A stretch of DNA of 64,000 nucleotides from Glandiceps talaboti (taxonomy: Eukaryota; Hemichordata; Enteropneusta; Spengelidae), in assembly GCF_964340395.1 (NCBI RefSeq), contig NC_135550.1:9555908-9619907 (forward strand). Reading direction: 5' to 3'. The notes beneath the pieces are model-generated. The model saw nothing but the letters and a program-made list of their open reading frames with translations. It was not told where the DNA came from and did not search any database. The translations under genes and the position numbers were made by a program. Shown in pieces: positions 1-16,400 of the stretch. Position 1 is the first letter of the stretch. Every line of letters begins with the position of its first letter.

Positions 1-3443
<3,443 letters not shown>

Positions 3444-5095
3444 GGATCTAGTCTTGCTGTCGGCCTAGATTACGAAGACCGCCCTCAACGTATACAAAAG
3501 AATTATCACATGACCTTTTGTTTCTTTTCATGTGCGTTTTTTTTCACTTTTTCAGTATTCTGAATTTCCTGAACACGTCGCTAGTTTATTATTTCATTGA
3601 TCCATTCACATATATTTACTTTGTTTATCGATAACACCAAGACAATGAGGAGGAGGGTGGCACCTTTCGAGTTTACCTTTGAAAAGTAGCCCATTTAACA
3701 CACAACCCTGTTTACACCTTCGTGGAAGGCGTTATAACTCTAGGGCATTTCATATAAAATTGCCCGCGTATATGGTACTGCTGTCGGTGTTTAACTATAT
3801 TGTGTGTGAGATTTAGAGTCAATTTGTCTTCCTTCTGTCATCAATGTACTCAGTATAATTTCAAAAAGTAATGTTCAAGTAGGGGTCCTATTTTACTTTT
3901 ATACACGGGGAGAGAATCACATCAAAAGCATTTGTTCTCTAGATGACAAGACGCCACGCCCCCCTCCCCACCTGAAAAGAATTAGAAGCCCCTCACTGTC
4001 ATATGAATTGAAACTTTCGCTAATATCAATAATGATAAAATTCTGTCACTTTGGGACGACGTCCTATGCCAGTGACGATGTGACAGGGGTACATATGTTT
4101 GTGTAAAACAGCAATAACGGAAGTCAAAACTGTTGCCCTATGGTTTGTATCAACCTGTCAAGTACATCAGTTTCGTCCCATTTTACTTTAATGATCATGT
4201 TTACATCCCAGCCAGTTGATGTTTAAAGTTAGTCTCATTGATCAGGTTAATTATGTGAATTCAAATGAGGCAGAATTACGAACCGAGTGTGTTTGGGGTA
4301 GGGAGGGTACGGTAGGGGTGGTCGGTAGATCTTATCGGTTTCAAAACAAAAATTGGGGACAAAATTGCAGACAGCTTTTGTCAAACAACCGATAGTCTTA
4401 TAGATCGTTCTCAGCTATGGCATGATATTATTTCCGTTGCGAGAAACTTTCGTGTTTTTAGCTGTCCACATTGCTTTATTAAAGTGTATATTTTCAATTC
4501 TCTGTAGCATTTTCTTGGTAATCATGTGCATTATTACCCCCAACTCAAAACTTTTTTTCACCTAGTTGTTGAAAATGACGTTGCCAATTCTAAATCAACT
4601 ACATGCTGATCACTGTAAAGCTAGTAGGAAATGGTCACATTCACATCCAGCACTCATTACCAATTATACTGGAAATTTCATTAATTTCTTCCTATCTAAA
4701 ATTTGCTAACATTACAACAATCTACACATTCAAGAACTAGAATGACCAGTGTTTGATGAGAATAACAACAGACCAATCAGAACGTCTGTTCTCAGCAATA
4801 TTATTGAACTTCATATAACTGGTCAATATTACAAGTACGGATTCTAGAAACAAATACAGCACAAAACTTGAAAATCGTTGTGAATTAGGAGCTTCTTCAG
4901 ATCAGAGATGGAGTGATTGAAAAATTAAACTAAACTTCCAAATTACGTAATTACAAATACAAAATCCTAGAGGACACAAAGTTGTGCCAAAATAGTACTA
5001 TTTATTACAATTTGATCTGTTGAAATTTTTCCATTCCTGATGTCATTTCAAATTATTATTTTAGTGAAATACAATACACAATCGATTAATGGCTG

Positions 5096-5149
<54 letters not shown>

Positions 5150-5521
5150 GTGTGTGTGTGTGTGTGTGAGTGTCTGTGTGAGTACTTTAATAGATATTCT
5201 TTATGAAACCATTGCATATTATTAAGGTAAGTTTGCCGAATGAATAACATAATTATTAATTTCATTATTCATATACTTAAAAAGAAACCTTTGTTTTTAG
5301 AAATTTACAAATGAATTCTAGTAAATAAATGAATGTGTGATAACATACTAAGCCAAGTGCTTGTGTATAAGTAACATAATATTGAATGATTAAATGTCTT
5401 TATTTTCATTTAAGCCCTATTTTTGGAGAAATTATCCATCTTCAGTTCACATCTTTTGTTTGGTACACAGCTTATGTTAATCATACATGATTCCAGACAT
5501 CTCTGTATGGCCATCGTGTCT
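3444..5521. other. Intergenic; no gene seen
   Basis: This AT-rich spacer lies between the signal-peptide exon and the stop codon of the Cys-rich membrane protein gene. The only clear structure is a (TG)n tract at about 5098-5185. No convincing exon was found on either strand. Promoter elements of the secreted-protein gene must lie just above 3443, but no TATA box is obvious. Confidence 0.6.
5098..5185. repeat. (TG)n microsatellite
   Basis: A TG dinucleotide tract with a few TATG and GAGTG interruptions. Confidence 0.95.
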
Positions 5522-8214
5522 TCAGCCATCATCATCACCAACACAGTATCCACATAAACAGACACCAGTCAAACAGTATATGCCAACCAAAAAGACTCCA
5601 ATGGTTGAAACGACAATGCTTCCAATGATAAAGTAACAGAACAGTAAAATTAAAAGCCACCCACAACCCTTTCCTTTAAGTGAATACCTGAAAAATAAAA
5701 GAAAGTAAACTACTTACAAATCACAAAAATACACATTTCTTTTATTATACCATGCATGAGCCATTCAGAACAAAAAATATGGAATATACTCTGCTCAGTC
5801 AAAGTCACGACAACGCGCGTCTATGTAACGACAACAAGTGTCTTTGTCACTAGTACTGATTCTGCTGTGTTCGAAATATGAGTCAAAATGTTCAAAATTG
5901 CCATTACTTTCCCTGATTTTTCCTTGATATGATTGTGTTCTTTTCCAGTATTGTTCTTGATTCAGCCGGAAAATACTCGTGGCCTAAAGGGTTGTCACTA
6001 CGAGTCGCTAGACGAGTAGTGACAAAGACCCCTTAGGTCACTCGTATTTTCCCTGACTGTTGTATTGGGGATTGACCTCTCATCACTTTAGTCTGTAAAA
6101 TACGATATTCGTACCATGCTATCAGAAGGACTGATAGGGATGAACACTTACTAGTGAATGTTCTCAATCACCCAGGTATGAAGATGATAATGACATAATT
6201 TAATTATAATCTGTTCTACTGGACTAGGTGTTGTTTTGAATTGTTTTGAATTTCACGTCCTCTCCTCCTGGATAACGTCATTATAGTCAACTTCATACAT
6301 GAGTCATGGAGAACATTCATAGACACATTATATCTCATTTTGGCATGTATTGCCTAAGGTTGGTGAGAAATTAAGAGAGAAGACGTCGTGGGAATTGGCT
6401 AATTATCGCAACCACCTGCGATTTAATTTGCCGTGCCTTCAGTCCAGTGTCGCTCCTCGTAGCATTTGATGAAGGGTCACAAAGCCGATACAATCATCGC
6501 CAAAGCTGAGCGAGACACCTCCTGAATGAACGGGTACATCAAACTAATTTTACAATCAACACATTGAAGAATAGAGCGAACACGATTTCAACTAAATTAC
6601 ACACCGAGTGAGGTTTACGACGTGTCACAATTTACTGCAAAGTCGGAGCTGTCGCAACACCCGAGAGCCAACAAAACAATAACTGTAACAATAGATTGTT
6701 GCAATCATGTCCGACACGAGAAGATTTGGATAACAATTGGAGAAGGGAAGGTGGACCACATTTGGATGATAAAGTTAAGAACAGGTGGGTTTAGACAATT
6801 GAGTGAAATGGAAAGAGATACACTCTCAAAGGGACGAAACTTTGCTATAGCTCCAAATCGTATCGCATATGTTGACCTTCTAACTACCACAGCAATTACA
6901 TCTACCCACGGTGATCACATCCATGCATACATACATGCATGCATGCATACATACATACATACATACATACATACATACATACATACATACATACATACAT
7001 AATACATACATACACATACATACATACATACATACATACATACATAGTATACATACACACATACATACATACATACATACATACATACACACACACATAC
7101 ATACATACACACACATACATACATACATACATACATACATACATACATACATACATACATACACACACATACATACACACACATACATACATACATACAT
7201 ACACACACATACATACATACACACACATACATACACACACACATACATACATACATACATACATACATACATACATACATACATACATACATACATACAT
7301 ACATACATACATACAGAAACAGACAAACAAACAGATTGTACAGACAAAGATGTGGTGGTAGGTGAGAGATGAGAGGGAAACTGAGGAGTAAGGCTTTCAA
7401 CTTTTATCCCACCATTCTCTATCTCTTGTACAGGTCCAACAGTAACTACAACATCGACCACAGTCATCATCGGGACAACAGGCACAATCCATGTGACATG
7501 GGTTGATAGCTGGCTCTTCGACAACTACCTGTGTAAGACTTGACATAGATCTACGACAAGAAACAAAGACACAATTTATTTATTTCAAAAATGTTAGCTT
7601 GAGATTACAAATGGATAATGTTTGCGTTATGTAAACGTGTCTTTAAACGTGACTGTTTAAAAAAAGAGGAAGGAGGTAGAATGAGAAATCGATTTATAGA
7701 AGGATAGCGTTGACTCAATTTCTAAAGAGTTATTGTAGAAATAACTTCTCCTTCTATCTCCTTCCTTTTTTTACACACGTTTAAAAAGACACCTTTACAT
7801 ATTAATGTTTTGAAGAAGGAATAGAATATGATCCACAATATTACCCGAGGAGTGTGTGCATATACAGTTTCTCAGTATTTCCGATTGCAGGCCAGTTATC
7901 ATTAAAGAATATACTCACTGTTGTGGTGGCCCCGTAGCAGATATCGCATATGATGCAGGAGCTGGGGCAACAATTTGGGGTAGTGCCTGAGGCCCAACCA
8001 CCGTCGGATGTTGTCGGTCATTATCTTGAGATGGCTGCTTCGGTGGTGGCCCCGTAGCGGATATCGCACACGGTGGAGGAGATTGGGAGACAATTGGCTG
8101 TAGTGCATCAAATCCAACAGCGGTCTCGTAGGAAGGTGGCGACGACTGTGGCTGCTGTTCTAAGGGGCCGACTGTGGATGATGGACCTGGATACGGTGGG
8201 GGAGACTCATCCAT
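5522..8214 (-). CDS. PPxY / Cys-rich / transmembrane small protein, 199 aa
   Basis: Three minus-strand exons join in phase: 8214-7919 (296 nt), 7550-7413 (138 nt) and 5687-5522 (166 nt), giving 600 nt with stop. The N-terminus is proline-rich, with MDESPPPYPG and PPSYETA, the WW-domain-binding PPxY type. It contains two diverged copies of a ~35-residue unit, each ending in AISATGPP. Residues about 112-130 are very Cys-rich (CHMDCACCPDDDCGRCC, then SYCWTC). A membrane segment follows (LLILLFCYFIIGSIVVSTIG), then a short CLCGYCVGDDDG tail. The layout recalls CYSTM-like and other palmitoylated PPxY membrane adaptors, but no family is assigned. The exon 2 donor (G|GTGGGA) is weak and was chosen because it alone keeps the frame into exon 3. 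The introns carry large repeats. Confidence 0.6.
5762..6056 (+). repeat. Dispersed repeat family R2, copy 1, with long hairpin
   Basis: This copy shares ordered blocks with 40905-41210 and, more diverged, 10938-11165 (for example TTCTGCTGTGTTCGAAATAT and AAAATTGCCATTACTTTCCC). It ends in a strong imperfect hairpin at 5968-6052: arms starting GGAAAATACTCG and ending CGAGTATTTTCC enclose an inner stem around GTCACTACGAGTCGCTAGAC. It lies in intron 2 of the PPxY gene. Family identity is unknown; the hairpin suggests a small non-autonomous element. Confidence 0.7.
6926..7316. repeat. (ACAT)n microsatellite, about 390 bp
   Basis: A long ACAT tetranucleotide array with ACAC interruptions lies inside intron 2 of the PPxY gene. 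All open frames over it (Tyr-Val-Cys-Met or Ile-His-Thr-Tyr repeats) are artefacts. Confidence 0.95.
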
Positions 8215-8261
8215 TCTTACTCTTATATTCTGTTTGTGATATAAAAGACAAGAGACATCAT

Positions 8262-8439
8262 TGTATGTATGTATGTATGTATGTATGTATGTATGTATGT
8301 ATGTATGTATGTATGTATGTATGTATGTATGTATGTATGTATGTATGTATGTATGTATGTATGTATGTATGTATGTATGTATGTATGTGTGTACATGTGT
8401 GTGTGTGTGTGTGTTTATGTGTGTGTGTGTGTGTGTATG

Positions 8440-8490
<51 letters not shown>
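8262..8490. repeat. (ATGT)n followed by (GT)n microsatellite
   Basis: About 130 bp of ATGT and then about 90 bp of GT-rich repeat begin only 48 bp upstream of the PPxY gene start codon at 8214. The array is in inverted orientation relative to the ACAT array in intron 2 of the same gene. Confidence 0.95.
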
Positions 8491-8495
<5 letters not shown>

Positions 8496-8807
8496 TTTGA
8501 AGAAACGACAAAAAGATGAATATATATTCTAGGGACCAGCCGAACTTACAACGAGAAGTAATTTTATTGAAGCCGCGGAATTGCTATAATGGTCACTAGA
8601 GGGCGCCATATCAATTGACCCTTCACCAGTTTTAATTTTGATACTAAATTGTTCGTAATTTCTTTCCTATTGAGAGTATTTTTATTGGAATTAATCAACT
8701 AGATGAGACACTTTTATAAGTTTGCTAATGCTACAATCGAGAAATGTTCTTTGTCGTCAATTGTCGTATTTTAACATTGTCTAACGTTTGTATTTTTAAC
8801 GATATTT

Positions 8808-9065
8808 ATGTATTACGTCATCAAATATTGTGGACTACGCCGACATGTAGGGATATGTCGTTAGTATAGTCATGTATTACGTCATCAAATATTGTGTACT
8901 ACGCAGACATGTAGGGATATGTCGTTAGTATAGTCATGTATTACGTCATTAAATATTGTGTACTACGCCGACATGTATGGAGATGTCGTTAGTATAGTCA
9001 TGTATTACGTCATCAAATATTGTGTACTACGCAGACATGTAGGGATATGTCGTTAGGTATAGTCA
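8808..9065. repeat. Tandem repeat, 64-bp unit, four copies
   Basis: Units start at 8808, 8872, 8936 and 9000, each beginning ATGTATTACGTCAT and ending TCGTTAGTATAGTC. The copies differ at only a few positions, so the array is young. Every unit contains the palindromic core TTACGTCA. Confidence 0.95.
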
Positions 9066-9139
9066 TGTACATGTATTTTAAATTTTTGTAATATTTTCCA
9101 ATTAAATATATTCGTTAAAACATATATTTAACATAAAAA

Positions 9140-9318
9140 ATGTATGCATGTATGCATGCATGCATGCATGCATGCATGTATGTATGTATGTATGTATGTA
9201 TGTATGTATGTATGTATGTATGTATGTATGTATGTATGTATGTATGTATGTATGTATGTATGTATGTCTGCCTGCCTGCCTCCATGTATGTATGCATGTA
9301 TGCAGGCATGCATGTTTG
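9140..9318. repeat. (ATGC)n/(ATGT)n microsatellite
   Basis: ATGC units grade into ATGT units and back into CCTGCCTGCC and ATGC-type units. Confidence 0.95.
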
Positions 9319-9381
9319 CATGTTGTTGTTTTTAAATTTCGTTTGAATTTTATTTATTTTACGTTATATTTGTTTCAAATC

Positions 9382-9690
9382 ACGTCGACCCCAAGATAAG
9401 ATACTCGTCGGTCACAATACTTCTGAGTTTGATGGGGTGTAAAGAAGTAAAATGAAGACAACTATAAGTTAAGTAGACGAACACGTTATGCAGACTGTAC
9501 TGTTATAGTCTAAAAAGACCTAAGGCTTTCTCTCTAAAAAGACCTACGGCTATGAAGGTATTCACGGAAATAGATCTGAAGTAAATCGTTACCAGTTTAC
9601 CTTTTTGCATGCAAGTTGTTTAGAGTCAGGGGCTTAAACTAGCTAGTGTCGACGGTCGGGTTATTGCAAACACGTTTTTATTTGGCCTTA
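9382..9690 (+). repeat. Dispersed repeat family R1, copy 1
   Basis: About 310 bp is shared in direct orientation with 22364-22690. It starts CGACCCCAAGATAAGATACT, passes through CGTTATGCAGACTGTACTGT and GGGGCTTAAACTAG, and ends near TTTATTTGGCCT. There is no coding capacity. The class is unknown; a SINE or MITE is possible. Confidence 0.75.
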
Positions 9691-10149
9691 TATATGTATA
9701 CAATTATTGTCGTTGTTGCTTTCTTACACTCGATCACAATGACTATACAATTAAGTCATCAGAAAGTAAACTCTTCAACTCGTGCAAATGCCTTTTATGG
9801 GGTCATATCCTGGTTCAGCATGTCGTTCAACCGTGCTTACAACGATTTCGTTAAATCTAACTTTTGAAACAAGCACTGAAGAAATCACCTAAATGTTTGT
9901 TAATGACCTACCTAATATGTATCAGCAGTGAAGACTTGGTTTTTATATAAGAACAACCAACCAAACAAGGTATTCCAATATCTAGTCTGAAACCAACTGT
10001 TTACCCGAATGCAGCTAGCAGCAAACTAGAAGTATGGGGTCATTGAGGCGAACTCAAAAATGGGAATGGAGTGTCGCAAAGAACCAATCAAAGACGACTT
10101 CGTACTTACTTAGAATACTGGCATTGTAAAGCCATATGCTAATCACAAG

Positions 10150-10345
10150 TACACCTAAAGACCATTTAACCGCCATAGCAGATATTGCATACATGGTGCA
10201 GGAGATGGGGAAACAAGTGGCCGTAGAGAGTGAGATCCAACAACGGTCTCATAGGGAGGTGGTACTGGTAACGAATGGACCGACTGTGGATGACGGACCT
10301 GGATACGGTGGGCCGGGGGAGATTCACTTATTCTTGTAAAGCCAT
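10150..10345 (-). pseudogene. Decayed copy of exon 1 of the PPxY membrane protein gene
   Basis: Read on the minus strand, 10345-10150 matches exon 1 of the 5522-8214 gene. It encodes GPPYPGPSSTVGPFVTSTTS where the gene has PPPYPGPSSTVGPLEQQPQS, and then meets a stop. The start codon is GTG instead of ATG. Shared nucleotide blocks run on through AACGGTCTCATAGG and GCAGATATTGCATA. No counterparts of exons 2 or 3 were found nearby, so this looks like a partial duplication about 2 kb upstream of the parent. Confidence 0.7.
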
Positions 10346-11288
10346 TCTGGCATGCCAGTCACACCTGAGGCCATCGAACCTTATTTTGCCCTACTTCTCT
10401 ACCAGTCGTTTTTGGTTTATTTGTTTGTTTGTTTTAGAAGTTGGCTTATAAATCGAATAACCGAGGGGAATAGTGCAAATTTTATGTTGAAAAGGGAAGA
10501 CAAACAAGAGTGGAATTGTTTGGTACTATTAGCAATTATGAAGAACGTCTATTCAAATTAATGTGTCATTTGCATAAATAATGATTTTTGTAATTAGGAA
10601 ATACTTCAAGACTGCAAGCTCGCAAAACCTATTTGGCATTACAGATAACTTGCCATGGGTAGATTTTGTAATGATTCCATGATGGTCTGCATGTTCTCAA
10701 GTGTGATTGCTGTGATATATGCACGACTAATTTGCATTTACATAAATAATTATATTTACTAAGTAAGGGATGTGCAATCAGCACTGAATTTTGTCTAATT
10801 TGGTGATTTCATTGAATCAGATGATACTGTGTGCCACATATGCCGTACAGGTCATATCTTTTAGAAGCATAATATTTGAGGCGCACACATTACGTGACCA
10901 ATATGCACAATTGGTGTATACCGCACACAAGCCAGGTTGAACGCATTCGGACAAAAAAATACGAGTTCTCTATCCTTGTTATTCTGCAGCATGAAAACGC
11001 ATCTGTGTCAATGATTTCTGCTGTGCTCGAAAGAGTGTCAAACACATTCCAAATTGCGATTTCCTACTTTTCCTGAATATCCAGAACATTTTTCTGATGT
11101 TAACCGGAAATGACGCCTGGGCAGACGATTTTGTACTTACTCGTCTATTGAGTCGTAGTCACATGGTCAATTATTTACAAAATAGATGGTATGTCATCGA
11201 AGGTTTCTCAGAATCTCGCCCAACTTGGTGACCGTAATGAATATCTTGACATACCCACCTGTCTATAGATGACTTTGCACATCATCGA
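10346..11288. other. Intergenic; diverged R2 copy, otherwise nothing
   Basis: AT-rich spacer with decayed motifs of the type CTAATTTGCATTTACATAAA. A diverged R2 copy occupies about 10938-11165 (TTCTGCTGTGCTCGAAAGAG). No gene was found. Confidence 0.55.
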
Positions 11289-11522
11289 CCAATCTGACTA
11301 AAATCTGATGTGGGGACTACCACTCGATTGCTTTATTTACCTCTATTTCTATCCTATAGTGTCATTTGTTATATTTTTTTGTTGTTCAGAGAGGTAGCAC
11401 CTTTCCTCTCTAACTGAACACACAAAAATCGAAAAACAAAAGTTAAATTAGGATGGAACTAAGCTCTGAGGTAAATAAAGCAATCGAGCGGTATACCCAC
11501 ATCAGATTTTAATGAGATCTAT
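11289..11522. mobile_element. MITE with ~55-bp terminal inverted repeats
   Basis: The left end (AAAATCTGATGTGGGGACTA, then CGATTGCTTTATTTACCTC) is repeated inverted at the right end (GAGGTAAATAAAGCAATCGA, then CCCACATCAGATTTTAATGA). The same terminus appears inside both arms of the large element in TRIM-C (about 26475-26520 and 28898-28945). It has no coding content and is about 230 bp long. Confidence 0.75.
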
Positions 11523-12185
11523 CTAATGTAAATACTGAATAACACCATTTAATAATCTGGTGAGATGTTATAAATGACCAATCAATGCTGCTTAGATTTT
11601 GTCAAACAAATTATACAGGACACGTATTTTTTCGATATAATTAATGCTGCTTGTGTACGTCACAATTTGCATAATTTATAATATCTACCCATATATTAAT
11701 ACATCATCAATATTAAATGATTAATTCTGCAAACTTCATGGATATACTAATAGTTGTTACATCATGACACGTTTTATGTAATGCCATGGTATAATCTACC
11801 TTATATGACTAATTTGCATAAACCACAAAAACAGATGAATACTACAATCGCAAGAGTTATTAAACTATTACACAATGTCATTCATATTTAGTTTACAAAA
11901 ATATTGATAAATAGAAACATATCTTGTGTTTATCTGAAAATTGATGATTCATTTTTATGGTTAATGATTTCCTTTATATCAATGTAATACCTACAATTAA
12001 ATAGTTCAAATAAATTGATGCTATTGCTTTTACCTTCCCTAAGGACAGATTATGTTATTCATTGTTTGTCTGTCTATCTGTCAGTCTGTCTGTCAGTGTG
12101 TGTGTGTGTGTGTATGTATGTGTGTGTGACCGTCACCTTAAGCTTATCGATTTTACAAACAATGAAAGATTGATTAGACCTGATC
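11523..12185. other. Intergenic AT-rich spacer; no gene seen
   Basis: Very AT-rich, with repeated TAATTTGCATAA-type motifs and a short GT tract near 12097-12127. Nothing else is recognisable. Confidence 0.5.
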
Positions 12186-12600
12186 TCAGACCACTAGTGG
12201 GGAGAGAGAGAGAGAGACATTGAGCGAGATAGAGAAACAGACAGAGATAGAGGGAAACACAGAGACTAGACAGATAGACAGACATAGGGGAAGAGAGATT
12301 AAGGCATACACAAACACATTCGCGTTGCTGTCAACCACCTCGAGCTCATCACTGAATGTAGGCTTTAGAATGTTTAGAATTTATTCAAATTTTTTTATAC
12401 TTACTAAGTAAACAACTGCTCCTGGTAAAACTCATGAGCAGAGTATTTTGTTCATACCATCAGAATTTTCAAGGCCACCCCCTTCGAACCCCAAATTTTT
12501 TTCATGGCTCCCCAATTTCTCCTCAGTCCCTGTGCCGTAAATTCTGACCGCAGGCTTAATGATTCTTTGCGTTATCAGTATTATGTAGATGTGTCATTTC
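12186..12600 (+). repeat. Dispersed repeat family R3, copy 1
   Basis: The stretch from AGAGAGATTAAGGCATACA through CACTGAATGTAGGCTTT to the C-rich tail and CCTCAGTCCCTG corresponds in order to 28427-28740 inside the TRIM-C element. Both copies are preceded by GACAGACA or GAGA simple repeats. No coding capacity. Confidence 0.7.
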
Positions 12601-13407
12601 CAAGTGAATTGCACCACAGATAAATTTTACTGGAAATATTAAGTGAAAATATATTCAATACAAGATTTCAATGAATTTAGTGACCTTGATTTGACCTTGA
12701 ATTGGGAGAGTTTTACTGATCGTTCTCTGAGTAAGTTCATATGTAGATCAATGAACTCCCTGGAAAAATTCGCCAAAGTCGAAATATTGGTACGGCAATG
12801 TTATTTTAATTAAATCTATCAATGTTTGTTGTACACATATAATGACAGTGCTATTCAACCTTTGACCATTTTATATGTAAAAGCCTTATTGGTCTTAGAC
12901 TCAATATAACGAATGTATACGAAACCGGTATATGGTTTAACGGAATATACAAAATACGGCGTCAGTTTTCAACTTTCATCAATATTCCCATCCTTTGCTT
13001 GGAAGTTGTTCTCCATTACAAATATCTAAAATACTATTTTTACATAGGGCCTAGCTACTATTACCAGATAGCCTACATAGATAGTGACACAAAATAATCA
13101 ATTGATCAATACAGTTAATATATATTCCGATGCCCGGAATAACCTTTTTACATTAAATGTCATCAACTTAGACCTCGTCTGGCAGTGGGTTCAATGAATG
13201 TTCACCTGGGAAAGTGCTGTCGCTCCGGCCAATTCATTTGATACTGATACCATTTTCTGTTCAATGCTATAAAGGACAGACTTTGTAAGACAGTAGGATA
13301 CAGACTCTGATTCTTTAGAACATTGACCAAAGTCACCACGATTATTATCGGGACACATCTCAGTTACATTCATTTTCGTGCAAGCACTTCCTCCAAAGTT
13401 TGATTAC

Positions 13408-16400
13408 TTAATTAGACTCAAGAGTTGTGCTTGGTTTTTGATCACAAGGATCATGTTTATTTCCACAGGAATCATCACCTGTTGTAGTGAGGGTGTACCC
13501 GGTGAGATGTTCATTTGCTGATGTAGTGCATTGGCTGTACTTGTGAAGATCATCTGGCTTCGCTGTTTCATACATGTTGATAATTTGGCCAGTGTCTGCA
13601 CCATCTTTCCTATCTGTTTGGCTCTCAACCCTTACATCTTCTTCAGGGTCACCACAGTCAAGGCTGTTGTCCTCCCCAAAAGGAACAACAGACACTTCAG
13701 CTCGAGTATGTGCATCAACAAAGTGATCAATTTGAATATCTTGCGATGGCTGGTCATCTTGTAAATTAGTTATGTTTACAATCATATTTGTTGTACTATT
13801 TTCACACTTTGCATCATTTCCATAATCCCAAGGAATCAATCGGAACCTCTTTGTTGCCGAGTTTGACCAGTCATTGTTTACTGCAACCTGTGAATCTGAG
13901 TCAACATCTTCCCTTGCATCATCAAATGTTTGTTTTCTTTTGATTCCTTGGCCACATGTCTCATGGATAATGTTATCTGAATGATCCTCCGATGTATCTA
14001 TTTTTGTTTGACTACCGTTTTCTTCCCCCATCTTGTCAATAGCAACATCATGCTCTTTAGTCTCAGAACTTGTCTCACAAAAAGACACTTCATTATTTTT
14101 CACATTTGTTATGTGTCTAATTCTTCGGCTACGGCGAACTGCTTGCTGAACGGGTTTTGCTTTGGCGGATTGATTTGTCTGTGGCTGCCTCCGTCTTGGT
14201 TTTAGTTGTTTTCTCTTGCTAGAAGAACCACCAGGATTGTTACGTTTGTTTGAAATGATTGATTGCTTATCCACCACAGCATTGTGTTCTGATTCATCCA
14301 TCAATACTTCGTGGTCACTTTTCACAGATGTATCATCCACTACCGGATCTTCAAGTCCACTTATTTCTAGTGTATCGATCACAACTGCATCAGAATCACA
14401 ACCCTGTTCTACAAATTCTGTATCTGCTTCCAGCTTGTCGATTTCAGTTATTTTCATTTCATCACTGTCAGTTAACTTGGTCTCCAACTTCTGTTGGATA
14501 CCACCCTTTGCATTCTGTTTGTTCTTTATGTATTTCCCTCTTCCAGTTAAGCTGCGTCTGTAGTTGTATAACTTTCTCAGAGTTTTACGCTGAGGGGATC
14601 TAGTATATTCAGCTACTGCTGATAGCTCCTGATCTTTTCGTTCACTGTAATCTTTCATTACATCTCCAGCTGACATACCGAAGATCTTCTCCCATGCAAT
14701 TGAGTGCCACTTGGGACCATTCTGCATCCTCAACCCAGCACCAAAGCAACGATGACTAAAGGAATTCGAAGATGTGCGATTAACTTGCTTGCCTCCTTCA
14801 AATTTTGCTTTTATCGCCATAAAGGACTCTGCTAAATTAGTTGTACAGTTGGTGATTAATTCTGGCGAAGCCTTGACCAAATACTCTCCGCATTTTTCAA
14901 CTGCTTCCAGAAGTCCTGGAGGAAGTTTTGCGACAATGTCCCTGTCCACTCGCAGCTGTTTCTTTAGCATTTGATCTCCGAAGTCATTATTGTTGAGGCT
15001 AACAATCATGTCATTGATATTGTTGAGATAGGTCATGGATGTACCTGCTAAGACATCAATTTTTCCACTGGATTGAGACTTTTTTCGTTTATGAGTTGTT
15101 GATTTCGCGTTTATCTCACTCAAAGAACTGTCAATGTCACAGAAGATAGGATTGACACATGCACTGTGGTCTCCAAAACAATGTCTGGGTACACATTTCA
15201 GATCTCTGCTCAAAGCATAGGTACTTCCATTTTCGTGTACGGATATTGCATGTCTGGCTGCAGCTGACAAACGCTTAATGACTCCCTTATTCAAACCATA
15301 AACACGTTTCCATTGTGGATTCTTCTGTGCCAGCTTGTGTAATGCACCCTGATAATTCTTGACAGCATGATTTACACATTGTAGCTTCTTCACATGCTTT
15401 CCATAATGTACCCTCTGTCGTATTGTTTTTAAGACTTTGTTATCTCCATCACCAATCATATTAATATAGCGCAGTCCGTGGGTTTGTTCACTCTGCTTAA
15501 ACCCTTCGGCTATAATGTCCCCTTCCATATCAAATGACGACCTATCCCAGTTCTTATGACATTTATGTTGAGGGGCATCTTTTCCTTTATTTTCTGCTCT
15601 TACGCATATGCCACAGCATTTGTTTCGTGTCCCTATATAAAGAAGTTTCCCCGTCTCTTTCCCAATGATGATTGCCACACCAGAGCTAGCATTGTAGGTG
15701 TGTTTATAAGCCCGCTTTGACCATCCCCCATCAACAATAACAGCTATTGCTGGTATACCCTCATGGAAGGAGCCTTTTGAGACTGCAATCTCTCTCTCTC
15801 TCCTTCCTGCTTCTATCATATCATTTAGTAGTTGTTTATGCCACATATCCCCAATATTTCTCTCTGTCTGTACAAAGATGTCAGGGGACAATGAAGGTAC
15901 ATCCATGATTGAGAATATCTCGTCCATTCTGGCATGTCCACCCCCTGTCGACATCATAGCCCACACAACCGTCATATTGATAGGATACCTAGAACGGTTA
16001 TTTTTGCCAAATGGAAGTTTGTTCTGCAGTTCAAATTTAAATGTCTTCTGACATCCCACACATCTAAATTGTAACACTGATGCAAATCCCATCTTCGATA
16101 TTTCATCAACAACTTCCATGCCAGCTTTCTTAATCTTCCTACATTTTGCGACATGATCTGTGAGTTCTAAAATGTTATTACAGAGTGTTGATATATTAAC
16201 AATTCTGTTTCCCCTCATTTTCAACCTTTCTTGTTTAAAACGCTTTGTGGGACAAACTTTCTTCTTTGGTTTATTTGCCGTTTTCTCTCGTTCTTTCCTT
16301 GGATTATGGAATGCCCTGACAACTTCATCAAGATCATCTAATGTCATAGGACATCCTGTTGCTACATCACTTTCCTCCAAATACCTTCCGTGACCAAAGA

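Noticed and set aside
6880-7524. Long open frames of Tyr-Val-Cys-Met or Ile-His-Thr repeats
   Set aside because: They are translations of the ACAT microsatellite on all six frames; the only real exon here is 7413-7550.
14216-14603. Plus-strand frames antisense to the Mutator-like exon
   Set aside because: Shadows of the coding strand, with low-complexity Ser/Leu content and no start or splice context.
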